Positions 46,995 to 58,204 of a stretch of 64,000 bases of DNA are shown one piece after another. The stretch is from Capra hircus. Taxonomy: Eukaryota; Chordata; Mammalia; Artiodactyla; Bovidae. The stretch lies in assembly GCF_001704415.2 (NCBI RefSeq), contig NC_030813.1, forward strand, positions 19,362,001 to 19,426,000, written 5' to 3'. A model generated the notes under the pieces. That model was given only the letters and a program-made list of their open reading frames with translations. It was not told the DNA's origin and did no database searches. The first letter of the stretch is position 1. Every line of letters starts with the position of its first letter. The position numbers and the translations under genes were made by a program.

Positions 46995-47413
46995 TAGGGA
47001 AATGCAAATCAAAGATGCAGTGAAATACCACTTTGCACCTAAATGTTGGCAAGAACTTGGAGAATTGGAACCCAGGTGCATGGCTTGGGGTAGGGGTGGC
47101 ACAGGGGAAATGTAAAGTAATGTAGCTTATGTAGAAAACAGTTTAATAGTTTGGCAGTTCCTTGAAAATGTAAACATAGGATTACTGTATAATAAGCAAT
47201 TCTACTCCTAGGTAAATACTCAAAAGAACTGAAAATATGGACTTAAACAGGATACTTGTATGCCAGTTCTCTTGGCAGCATTATTTATGATGTCCAAAAG
47301 CAGAAACAACCCAAGTGTCCCTCAAGACATGAATGAATAAACAAAGTGTGGTATATACATATAATGTACTTTGGAATGAAGTTCTGATACACACTACAAC
47401 ATGGATGAGCCTT

Positions 47414-48040
47414 CAGTTCAGTTCAGTCACTCAGTCATGTCCAACTCTTTGTGACCCCATGGACTACAGCACACCAGGCTTCCTTGTCCATCACCAACTC
47501 CCAGAGTTTACTCAAACTTATGTCCATTGCGTCAGTGATACTATCCAACCATCTCTTTCTCTATCATCTTCTTCTCTTCCCACCTTCTATCTTTCCCAGC
47601 ATCAGGGTCTTTTCCAATGAGTCAGTTCTTCACATTCAGGTACCCAAAGTATTGGGGTTTCAGCTTCAGCATCAGTCCTTCCAATGAATATTCAGGAATG
47701 ATTTCCTTTAGGATGGACTGGTTGGATCTCCTTGCAGTCCAAGGGACTCTCAAGGGTCTTCTCCAACACCACAATTCAAAAGCATCAGTTCTTTAGCACT
47801 CAGCTTTCCTTATAGTCCAACTCTCATATCCATACATGACTACTGGAAAAACCATAGCCTTGACTAGATGGACTTTGGTTGGCAAAGTAGTCTCTCTGCT
47901 TTTTAATATGCTGTCTAGATTGGTCATAGCTTTTCTTCCAAGAAGCAAGCATCTTTTAATTTCATGGCTGCAGTCACCATCTGCAGTGACTTTGGAGCCC
48001 CAAAAAATAAAGTCTCTCACTGTTTCCCCATCTATTTGCC
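47414..48040 (-). mobile_element. BovB 3' region, antisense
   Basis: This 627-base copy is flanked by ATGAGCCTT at 47405-47413 and 48041-48049. It covers the C-terminal part of the reverse transcriptase region. A short open part lies at 47793-48040. Confidence 0.92.
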
Positions 48041-48213
48041 ATGAGCCTTTAAAATAGTGTAAATAAGACAAACACATAAAAGACAATTATTTTATGATTC
48101 CTCTTACATAAAATATCTAAAATAGGCAAATTCATAGATTCAGAAAGTAAATTAGTGCTACTAAGGGGCTAAGGGCTGAGAGGATGGAATATTTTATTGC
48201 TTAATGGGTACAG

Positions 48214-49200
48214 TTCAGTTCAGTCACTCAGTCATGTCCAACTCTTTGAGACCTCATGAATCGCGGCACACCAGGCCTCCCTGTCCATCACCAACTCCTG
48301 GAGTTTACCCAAACTCATGTCCATTGAGTTGGTGATGCCATCCAGCCATCTCAGCCTCTGTTGTCCCCTTCTCCTCCTGCCCCTAATCCCTCCCAGCATC
48401 AGGGTCTTTTCCAATGAGTCAACTCTTTGCATCAGGTGGCCAAAGTATTGGAGTTTCAGCTTCAGCATCAATCCTTCCAATGAACACCCAGGACTGGTCT
48501 CCTTTAGGATGGACTGGTTGGATCTTCTTGCAGTCCAAGGGACTCTCAAGAGTCTTCTCCAGCACCATAGTTCAAAACCATCAATTCTTTGGCACTCAGC
48601 TTTCTTTATAGTCCAACTCTCACATCCGTACATGACTACTGGAAAAACCATAGCATTGACTTAGACGGACCTTTGTTGGCAAAGTAATGTGTCTGCTTTT
48701 TAATATACTGTCTAGTTTGGTCATAACTTTCCTTCCAAGGAGTAAGCATCTTTTAATTTCATGGCTGCAATCACCATCTGCAGTGATTTTGGAGCCCAAA
48801 AAAAGAAAGTCTGACACTGTTTCCACTGTTTCCCCATTTATTTGCCATGAAGTGACGGGACCAGATGCCATGATCTTCATTTTCTGAATGTTGAGCTTTA
48901 AGCCAACTTTTTCACTCTCCTCTTTCACTTTCATCAAGAGGCTTTTTAGTTCCTCTTCACTTTCTGCCATAAGGATTGTGTCATCTGCATATCTGAGGTT
49001 ATTGATATTTCTCCCAGCAATCTTGCTTCCAGCTTTGTACTTCCTCCAGCCCAGCGTTTCTCATGATGTACTCTGCATATAAGTTAAATAAACAGGGTGA
49101 AAATATACAGCCTTGACGTACTCATCTTCCTATTTGGAACCAGTCTGTGGTTCCATGTCCAGTTCTAACTGTTGGTTCCTGACCTGCATATAGGTTTCTC
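48214..49200 (-). mobile_element. BovB 3' region, antisense
   Basis: This 987-base copy is flanked by AATGGGTACAG at 48203-48213 and 49201-49211, a perfect 11-base target duplication. Open parts at 48232-48651 and 48620-48970 are separated by a frameshift near 48655. The minus strand carries the C-terminal region and reaches the reverse transcriptase palm. Confidence 0.93.
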
Positions 49201-49228
49201 AATGGGTACAGGGTTTCCCATTAATGAT

Positions 49229-49231
<3 letters not shown>

Positions 49232-49259
<28 letters not shown>
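49232..49259. repeat. (AT)14 microsatellite
   Basis: This is a perfect run of 14 AT dinucleotides between the third BovB and the solo LTR, inside the old L1. Confidence 0.95.
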
Positions 49260-49277
49260 GGAAATAACCAGTGGTTA

Positions 49278-49728
49278 TGTTACTGGGTCCAAGCTTGCTC
49301 TGCTTCCTGCACGAGAGGCCAGTGAATCCAAGAGAAGAGGTGTTAAGGCAAGGAATATGACTTTATTCAGAAAGCCAGCTGACCAAGTAGATGGCAGACT
49401 AATGTCTCAAAATAACCATCTTGTTGGGGTCTGGCTGCCAGGTTCTTTTATGAATAAGAAATAGGAGGAGGTGGAAGCAAAGTAAAGAGGCCATTTAATC
49501 TTCTAAGAATCTCCTAAAATGGCAAGCCTCAGGCAGGGAGACATGTTAATTTCTTCCTTCCTGCCATTTGCAGGTGGACAGGGTTCTGAACAAAGGCACT
49601 TCAGTTTAACAGTCAGGGAGAGGTGCAGGATTCTCTGAGGCAGGCCATTGTGTGTGATTATAATAACAAAAGCAGCCAAAGAAACAGATCTAGTGTGGAA
49701 TAGTCAAAATAGACTCTTCCCTGTTACA
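49278..49728 (-). mobile_element. Solo LTR of a class I endogenous retrovirus, antisense
   Basis: The 451-base block begins TGTTACTGGG and ends CCCTGTTACA, with TG...CA termini. GTTA flanks it on both sides (49274-49277 and 49729-49732), a 4-base duplication. On the minus strand an AATAAA signal (49362-49367) lies about 85 bases from the 3' edge. No internal viral genes lie next to it, so it is probably a solo LTR left by recombination. Confidence 0.75.
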
Positions 49729-49865
49729 GTTATAGTTATACAACATTGTATACAAGAGTTATACAACAACTCTTCCCTTATACAGTTAAGTTATACTTAA
49801 TACCACTGAATTGTACACCTAAAATGGTTAAGATGGAAAATTTTATGTTATAAATTTTTATATTG

Positions 49866-52800
49866 ATTTTAAGTTCTAGAGTTTGATATCTTCAGGATAC
49901 CGCCACTGTCCCCAGTTCGTATAAGCCCTACAATTTTTGGTCAAACAATAGTGAGGATCTTTCATAAAAGCTGTTCTGATCAGGTCTAATATTTTTCCTC
50001 TGTGTGTATCAAAACCAGAACAGTGATTTTGAAACAAGTAGCGGCTTTTCTTCTAAGCTGAAATCAATGTACTGCAACTGGCACGGTCCTGTTTTGAAAA
50101 GATTAAGAAAGCCATAGTTCAGTGCTGTGGAAAGAAAGCAGAGGTACCAATTCTAGTTAGCATGGTTACAGATTATCTTTGCAGATGTTTACGATTTTAT
50201 GTCAAACACAAAATGTTTATGATTTGGACTTGGGAACTTTCTGTTTGAAAAACAATGGGCACTGATTATAATTTTTCTAGTTTTACATCTGCTGTTAAAA
50301 CCTAGTAATAAAGTTAGACTGAAAATTCATCAAATGAAATCAAGTATAGTTCAGTAAAAGAAAAATCTCTCAATAGTGGATTTACAACTAGCAAAATATC
50401 ATTGAACAACTGCAAGAGAAAATAAGTGAACCACTTATCTAGAATATGATACTATTAAATCACTCATTTGACATAGCGATTGGACTAGTATTTTTTGTAA
50501 TACAGGTATGAAGGAAGTGCTCTACAGTGACCAGATGTATGAAATGTATTATCTAAAATAACATAGAAGACAGAAGAGATCTGAGAAATATCACTTATTC
50601 ATGTACCTGGGAAACTATAATCAGAAGATATATGATTCCATGTTAATTATGTATTCATGAACTGTTTCTGTAATTACAACTGATTAGCAACTTTTTCTAT
50701 GAGATAGCTTCTTTACAATTACCACTTCATAAGGCTTTTGTCTTTGACCTTGCGCTCACATTAAATACATCAAAAAACTTTTAGAATCTGACACTTCTAC
50801 TCTAGATAAAACATTACTCTTCACTCCCGCCCCCCTCAGAATAGGACAAAAAAAGGAGGACTACAAAGATCCTAGCTTAATTAGTATTCTGTGTAGAGGC
50901 ATCTTCATACCAGAATTAAGTCCTATTAAATCTCACTTGTCAGTAATCTTTAATTCACCTTAACCTTCAGGTTAAATAAAGCAGTGAACCATGATAGAAT
51001 CAAGCATTTCCAGATATTTTGTGAACAAAGTTATGTCAGCATCAGGGAAATTCAGATAGTCTCCAGTGAGTGGAATCCCTAGTCTCTGAAATGTATACTA
51101 CTGTTCAAGGGTGGGATCAGATTTTGTGCTGATCCTTGCTGCTGTATAGTCAGCAAACATTTGACAAGCCAAGCATTAACAGGGTGCATCTGTCGCTATG
51201 GGAGTAGGAAGACCCCTGTATGAAAAGAAGGGTAAAGTCAATTCAAGCTTTGTGTCACATTTAAGTGAAAAACGTGGCAAGGTCTCACTCTTGTCTTCTT
51301 GCAGAAATAATCATGTCTTTGAAACTCACATGAGAAACTGCATCTTTGATTGTTAAACTAGGATTAGATTCCCTGGGCATACAAGGAAACATGCTGAATT
51401 AATCTCAGAGAGCAAGTATATAAATCTGAGAATTAAGGCAATAGCTTTTCAAATCAATAGGCAGAGGCAGAGATAGTCTACCATCCATATCCTGGACTAA
51501 ATGAACTCAGGAAAGTTCATTGTTATGTCCTAGAGTGGATTACTCAATTTTAACAGAAATTTTTATTTTAAGCACTAATCAAATATTATCCATGGGCAAA
51601 TGTGTGAATTGTTTTGATTCTCTTAGCAGTCATTACTCACACTGTCCTACCCCAGCCTAAGGTCAAAGTCTTATACATCTTAGGCTGACAAAACATCATG
51701 GTGAATCCACTTCTTTCCTAGAAGTACATAATAATGTTTAGCAACAATGATGACTTAGCACAACAGCATGTTTTAAAGTATTACTGGGTTTCCTTTTTTC
51801 TCTTGTGGGAAAATAATGCAGTGGGATCCCACTCAAGCTAGTGATAGGTCTCAGACAGGAAAATGGCCAACAACATTGACCAGAGCAAAATGAAACTCCG
51901 TCAGTGTTTACTTTCAGTGAGTCCCTTCAACAATACATCGTATTACTATGTTAGTCACTGAAACACATGAAACTCTAAAAATAATTACTCTTTATCTAGA
52001 TTATATTTAGTGGTTCTTAGACCACAAAGATTTCATCACTGCTAGTGTATCACATCAAAAAGTTATCTAAGAAAGAAATTGAAGGAATCTTTGTGTTTCA
52101 CTTTGACTTGTCAACAACCCTTTGGATATCCTCTTGGCATGAAATCGGTGCTTTTCTTTTGTCATCAGAAGAAATAGTCATCTGAGAACATAACAGCCAT
52201 CTTCAGTAATAAGCCATGGGTGTTATTATTCTTTTCTTTAAAACAAAACAAACACTTCTGAATAGCATGTGATTCAGAAGCCTAGACAAGAGATGATTTT
52301 TGTGGCAGTTCTATGACTAAACATTGTATGTAGCTGATGTTTTCTATCCTTGGCATGTAAGGATTAAATTTAAAATATGGCATTTGTTTTCAAGTGAAAA
52401 TAAGCAGATTTATAATAAGCAAGGCATACTGTTACAACTATTTTTAAAAATTAGATTCTCCAATTGTGTTCATTTACAGTTCCCTGGAGGCCAAGGTTAT
52501 TTGACCTTTCCATGTTGGGTTGGAAGTTAATTTGGATTGCAGTAATAGGAGGCTCCTGCCCTCCAGTCCCACCCCATTACTTCCTGGATCCCTTAACCAA
52601 GCTAAACCAAGATTTGTGATACTGAGATAATCACTAGTAGCCCTTGCCTTTTCCATTTTTCTCTAGCTCCATCTCCTTTCTTCCCTCTGCTCAAGCTCTT
52701 CCCTTAGCTTTTGGCCTCAGGCATTTGAGATTGTCCTCCTCCAAGTGTGTGTTCAAAGGGGACCAAACGATTCTGAAAACTGCTTAAACCAATTCAGCGT

Positions 52801-54574
52801 ATGTGTTATCCCTATAGTAAATTTCTCTAGCTCCTGATAGTATCTGTCTAGTTTGTCCAATTAATATAATACCTTTACTTTGTATGAAACCCTCTGTCAA
52901 AAAATACATTAGGTCCTTTATAATTGTACGTTAGGCATTTTGATAATAGGAAGTGAATCTCCTTTATAAGTTCCAAATATATAAGGAATTCTTTCTTGGT
53001 CTTGTTAGAACTGTAAGCACTGGTTATGGTTAAACTTGGCTTTTCTCTTGACCTTTTTGTCAGCAAATTTTTTGGTCTGTGGGTTTTTATCAGATTATAA
53101 GGAAACAATTTAGATATTAATGCAACTTGAAGACACTAGACATCATATGAGGCTTAAGAGTAACAGTGAAAACTCTTCTATATAACTTTACATTTGTTAA
53201 GCAATGGAGGATAATTTACTTTAAAAAGCCTATGAACTAGAATAAAACCTGTCCTGAGAATCCCTATTCTTATAACCTTTCAAAAATTGTGTGAATTGAA
53301 AAGCAATGTAGGAGTTGTAGTAACGGGAACCCTGAAACACCTAACCTAGACTTTGGTTTTTTAACATGTTTATTGGATATATTATGTGTATAAGCAATTT
53401 TTTAAAAAACAGAGGGAGCTCATTGACAATTTCCAGAAAAAAACAAAAAAAAACTGCCAAGTCATTATCTGAATCTTGTGATCTCTGGGACTATATTCAT
53501 GACCTGTCACTGGACAAAAGTTATTTTGTCTTAATATGTGTTATTCTGTATACCTAAACCTGCTCTCCATAGCCTGACATTTAATTAATTATTCCTTACC
53601 ACAGGAATGTTTGTGGCTGAATGAGAAACTAACCATACTCACCCTCCCTCTTGACCTACAAAGTTTGGGGTTTGGCCGTGGTCCATCACAGCCCTCGCTT
53701 TTGAATCTGAGTTTTTATTGTATACATCCTTTTCAGAGCATGGTATACTGTGTGTAATATGACTGGTGCCTTGGACACAGTATGGGTTTACCATTCTCAG
53801 TTGTCTAAACAGAAATGGATAAATGATTGTTGCCGAAATTCTGGTCCCCAGTATTGCAGATCATAGGAAAATGTGCCACAGAACTCATTAGAGCTCCTGA
53901 TACATTGATGGTATTAGATGATGGAATTTTATCAAAAGAGGCTTATCCTCTAATTCGAGCCAGTATGCTTTTATGTCATAAAAACAAATTTTTATGTCAT
54001 ATCCAAAATGTTTTCTCCTATTTCTTTAATGTCCGCTTTTCAGAAAACTTCCACATAGCCATTCTTAAGGGAACTTATTTGAAAGTATAAGCTGTTTTTG
54101 AACACTAATCTGTAAATCTGTAGAAAGATCCCAGTTTCCCTTATGCATAAATACTAGGTCACTATCATAAAATTTTTAATTAAATAAATTAATTTAAAGG
54201 AAAAATTTTAACCTAGAATTCACATGAGTTTTAGAAATTCTTTGAATTAATTAAAATTTTGTTCAAAGTGTTATATACATATGTGCTGTATATTTTTTCA
54301 GAGAATAGATTCATAAGCTTTCTTCTGATTGCCAAAACTATATGTGACCCAGTAAACTATAAGAGTCACTAGTATGAATTACTGCTCCAGCATAAACAGT
54401 TCACCATTTACACTGTGAAGCCCTATATTATGTTCCATATGGGAAGAACTCTGGTCTTTTAAGTTTGAATCTGTACAATTGCAGGAAGTTGTAAATGGCT
54501 TTCCTATTAAAGGATCACTTGGGGAAAGGAAAGAGGAGAAAAGGAGGAAACTAGCTTTATAGAAACTATTTAGT
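49866..54574. other. Intronic sequence, no gene or named repeat
   Basis: This 4.7 kb stretch has no recent ruminant repeats. I read it on both strands without finding an exon or a known protein. An open frame at 53827-54090 (87 codons; central part CATELIRAPDTLMVLDDGIL) is unlike anything I recognise and has no splice context that supports it. Some parts may be very old retroelement sequence. Confidence 0.4.
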
Positions 54575-54775
54575 ATGAATCAAGCACTTACATATATAAT
54601 ATCAAATTTAAACCTCTCAACAACACTTTAAATATACTAGTAAAGTGTATTATTATTACAGATTTAACAAGTGAAGAAACTAAGGCCAAAAAGGCTAAGT
54701 GACTTACCTAAGATCCCACAGCTAACCAGTGGTATTAACAGAACACTGATTCAAACTCTGTGCTGTCCAGCTACA
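54575..54775 (-). mobile_element. MIR SINE, antisense
   Basis: Reverse MIR order is readable: tail near 54580, core (aacaagtgaagaaactaagg), and the phrase ctaagatcccacagctaacc. Confidence 0.75.
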
Positions 54776-55074
54776 AAGTTCCTACACCTTCCTCCATACC
54801 ACCCAGCCTATTTGACTGAAAGAGTGAATTTTCTCTCCTTCTTTGCTGGTGGAATAAACTTTATGGAGAATTACTATTTGTCTTATCATCCCGTTAAGCA
54901 GGTCTGAGATTCTCTTGTATTCATTTCCAAACTGTCTTCACTGAGATCAATATCTCATGCCTAACCTGCTACAGTTCCCCACTGTCCTCACCTGCACACA
55001 CCCTTCTTCCCCCGGTTCCACCCTACAACCGATGAGATTTGTGAAATGATACCTGATCATTGTCAGAGTGCCTG

Positions 55075-55945
55075 TATGACTTCCCATTGCCATCAAAATT
55101 CAAACTCTAGTCATAGTTTATAAGGCCTTTCTTGAATTGGACTCTGTTTCTCAAGCTCATTCTCACTGCTCTTAGAGTCCAGCCATAATTAAACTACTCA
55201 TAGTCCCTTATATACTAACTGTCTCTTTGTACTTCTCTCTATTTGAAGCATTCTTATTTCTGTTCACCCTTTTGTCTTGAAAAGCTGTTCATATAGCATT
55301 TCTTCATGGAATTCATTCTTAATTCCTCAAGTCTGGAACTAAGTAGCTTTTCCAAGTGCTCATAGAAAATATTTTACTTACTCTTATGGTGACATTGAGT
55401 AGGACTTCCCTGGTGGCTCAGACGGTAAAGCATCTGTCTACAGTGCAGGAGACCTGGGTTCGATCCCTGGGTCGGGAAGATCCGCTGGAGAAGGAAATGG
55501 CAATCCACTCCAGTACTATTGCCTGGAAAATTCCATGGACAGAGGAGCCTGGTAGGCTACAGTCCATGGGGTCGCAAAGAGTCAGACACGACTGAGCGAC
55601 TTCACTTCACTTCACAGAATTTCTTTGTGCGTTAGATAAATGTGTTCATTTAGGAACACAGCGCCATGTAAGGCCACAAAACTTGGATTGGAGAGGATGG
55701 GTACATTTCATGCTTCACTCACCTCTTTTCCATGTTCTCTCATGTCAGGCACAATTTGTACAACCTTAAATAATGGTTCTGTGTAGCATTTATCAAATGG
55801 CATTGTAGTCACCTGTCCACTTACCTGCATCTCCTACTGAACTCCAGGCTCACTGAGGATAGGAATTACATTGTATTCCTTGTCACACCCTCAGCCCCTA
55901 GCATAGTGCCCTTCAGGTAGCAAGCACTCAATTCATATGTGATGG
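55075..55945 (+). mobile_element. L2 LINE 3' region, split by a SINE
   Basis: L2 phrases run from tgacttcccattgccatcaa to the 3' end (cagcccctagcatagtgccc near 55891). A Bov-tA interrupts it at 55401-55615. Confidence 0.7.
55401..55615 (+). mobile_element. Bov-tA SINE, full length, well preserved
   Basis: It runs from aggacttccctggtggctca to the TTCACTTCACTTCAC tail. The head retains the A-box and B-box-like parts of its tRNA-Glu origin (gttcgatccctgggtcggga). It is one of the youngest-looking SINEs in the window. Confidence 0.95.
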
Positions 55946-57829
55946 TTAAATTAATGACTAAGTTAAGAATGAACATCTTAAAAATAATAGTTTGCAGTAG
56001 ACAGTGCACTTATAGAAATTAGTAAAAAGAAGTCGATAGAAAAAATGCTAATATCAACTACAAGTTTAGTTTAAGACAACAAACATTGAGTGTCTACATG
56101 ATGGAAACTATTATGAGGAAGCAGAAATGAGAAAGGCAGTCTTTGGCCATATAAAACTTGCAATCTAATTAAGATAAGACATATGTGAAGTGAAAAAATC
56201 TAATTAAAAAGATAAGACATATACAACTGATTAAAACAAAAGTGGAATCTGCAATGTGCTATGAGATTTATAGTTAAAGTTGTAGAAAATCAGTGAGAAG
56301 GAAGGAATTTCTTCAAGTTAAGTGAAGGATTCCTCAAGTTTCATGGGGAAGGTGATAATAGACCTAGATCTTGAATTATCAGTAGGATTTCAGTAAGGTA
56401 AAGTGTTGAGATGAGGGCGTAGTCAGGCGGGAACATTCCAGGCAAAGGAAATAACACAGGCTGATTAGAAAGCACAGGGCTTCTCTGAAGAGCATTTTAA
56501 CTACAGATAAGGCTGGAAAGATAGGTTGGGTATTTGGTTATAGAAGGCTTTCAATACTATGCTAGGGAGTTTACATTTTAGCAGTGGGGAGCTATTAAAG
56601 ATTTTAAAGAAGGAAAGTAACATTCTCAGCTGTAGTTTAGAAAATCATTTAGAAAGTTATTTTTAGTCTCCCCTCTCTTTTGCCCATGTTCCCAAAGAAA
56701 TTGAAATTTTAAAACACCAAGAACTAGAGACCAGTTAAAGAATTTCACTCTTCCTATATTCCCAGTCTATTTCAGTGCCAGGTTCTATCCAGATTCTACC
56801 TTTAGTTGACCTTCTGTCTTAAGCTTGCAGTCTCCCACTATCTAAATAGTTTCTAAGTCCCCGGTGTCAGCAAAGCTCAAATGGCTGTTGAGAAAAGACA
56901 ACAGAGGGGTTTCTCTGAGACTGACAGCCAAAGCTCTGCAACTTTCAAGAGATTTCAGGAAATGGCCTCCCTGCTATTATTATGTGATTCAATGCATCTG
57001 GTAGCATACTGTCACTATCTTCTTTTACCTTGTTTAAGATACTAAAGGACAACCTTTAACCTAAAGAATAAGCAAGTATAAGTCTAAAATGAATTTCTTT
57101 TGTCATTCTCAAAATTCAAAGAAACTTTAGACTTAATATTATCAAAATAAAACTTTGAATAAGAACTTTTAGGTACTACAGATTGCCCTTACTGACTATA
57201 AATAAACAAGCTATTCCTTATAAGAAATCCACAGATCTTGCTGAAGGGTACTAGCCCTACGAAGGAACATATCTCTACACAACAGTTACTGGGGATTTCC
57301 TGAAGGTCCTCCATAATGTTACCATGTAGGTAGCAGGGTACTGGGTAAAATGGAATGGGAAGAACTAAAAGTGCAAGAACAACTGAGGAACTAATTCAAG
57401 AGTAATTGGGGTCTAAAATGAAGTATGAGCTGAGTAATGGAAAAGAGGGAATGGATCCAAGATAAATCACAGAACTAACACAGTTTTGTGCCTAATCGGG
57501 TATGGAGCCAAAGGAAGTTTTTATTTTTTTTAAGTAAAATATCACCTTAAAGTTTTCAGATTTGATTTTGGGGAGGTTGCCAATACCTTTAACAGATAAA
57601 GAAGAGAAAATAAAGTAGGTTTGGAGGGAATGTAATGATGTTAGGATATACTGAGTTTGAAGTGCTCATGGGACGCTAGTATAAAAAAATGTCAGTCAAG
57701 TATTTAGAGGTTCAGACTGGAATTCAAAAGAGAGTGAAAACTATATGGGTTTGTATAGAATCCTTCCAGTTATAAACACTTAGTATTCTATAATACAAAA
57801 CAAAAAGATGTAGGGCTTTTCTTTGTGTG
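55946..57829. other. Intronic sequence with an unnamed old repeat
   Basis: There is no exon. The part at 56080-56660 (for example gggaacattccaggcaaagg near 56429) belongs to the same unnamed ancient repeat type as 17690-18830. A local duplication (aatctaatt...aagataagacatat) occurs near 56162-56223. Confidence 0.4.
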
Positions 57830-58011
57830 TGTTCACTCACTCAGTCGTGTCCAACTGTTTGCAACTCTATGGATTGTAGCCTGCCAGGCTCCTCTATCCA
57901 TGAAATTTCCCAGACAAAAGTTGCCATTCCTTTCTCCAGAGGATCTTCCTAACCCTAGGATCAAACTCACATTCCCCTGCATTGTAGGCAGATTCATTAC
58001 CACTGCGCCAC
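57830..58011 (-). mobile_element. Bov-tA SINE
   Basis: This is a reverse-strand copy from cactcagtcgtgtccaactg to the head (accactgcgccact). A small deletion removes the ATACTGGAGTGG segment. Confidence 0.88.
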
Positions 58012-58204
58012 TTATTATAAATGTATTATTTTAGGAGAGGAGGCAAAGTCCAGCTGATAGCCTGAAAGGAGATTGTCAAAAGACCATTAAAAGATATAAC
58101 TTGTATTTGTTTCAAGAAATTATAAAAATCCATTGTCTCCATTACTAAATATTAATATCTTATATATAAGAAAATTTTGCTTTAGTGCAAGTGATTGGGT
58201 TTAT

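Larger units (their letters stand above)
46610..49865 (+). mobile_element. Old sense L1 3' end, interrupted four times
   Basis: One old L1 can be followed in pieces: 46610-46842, 46995-47413, 48041-48213, 49201-49277 and 49729-49865. The last piece carries the 3' terminal phrase gaattgtacacctaaaatgg. Three antisense BovB copies and one solo LTR lie in the gaps, three of them with target duplications that let the L1 be rejoined exactly. Confidence 0.75.
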
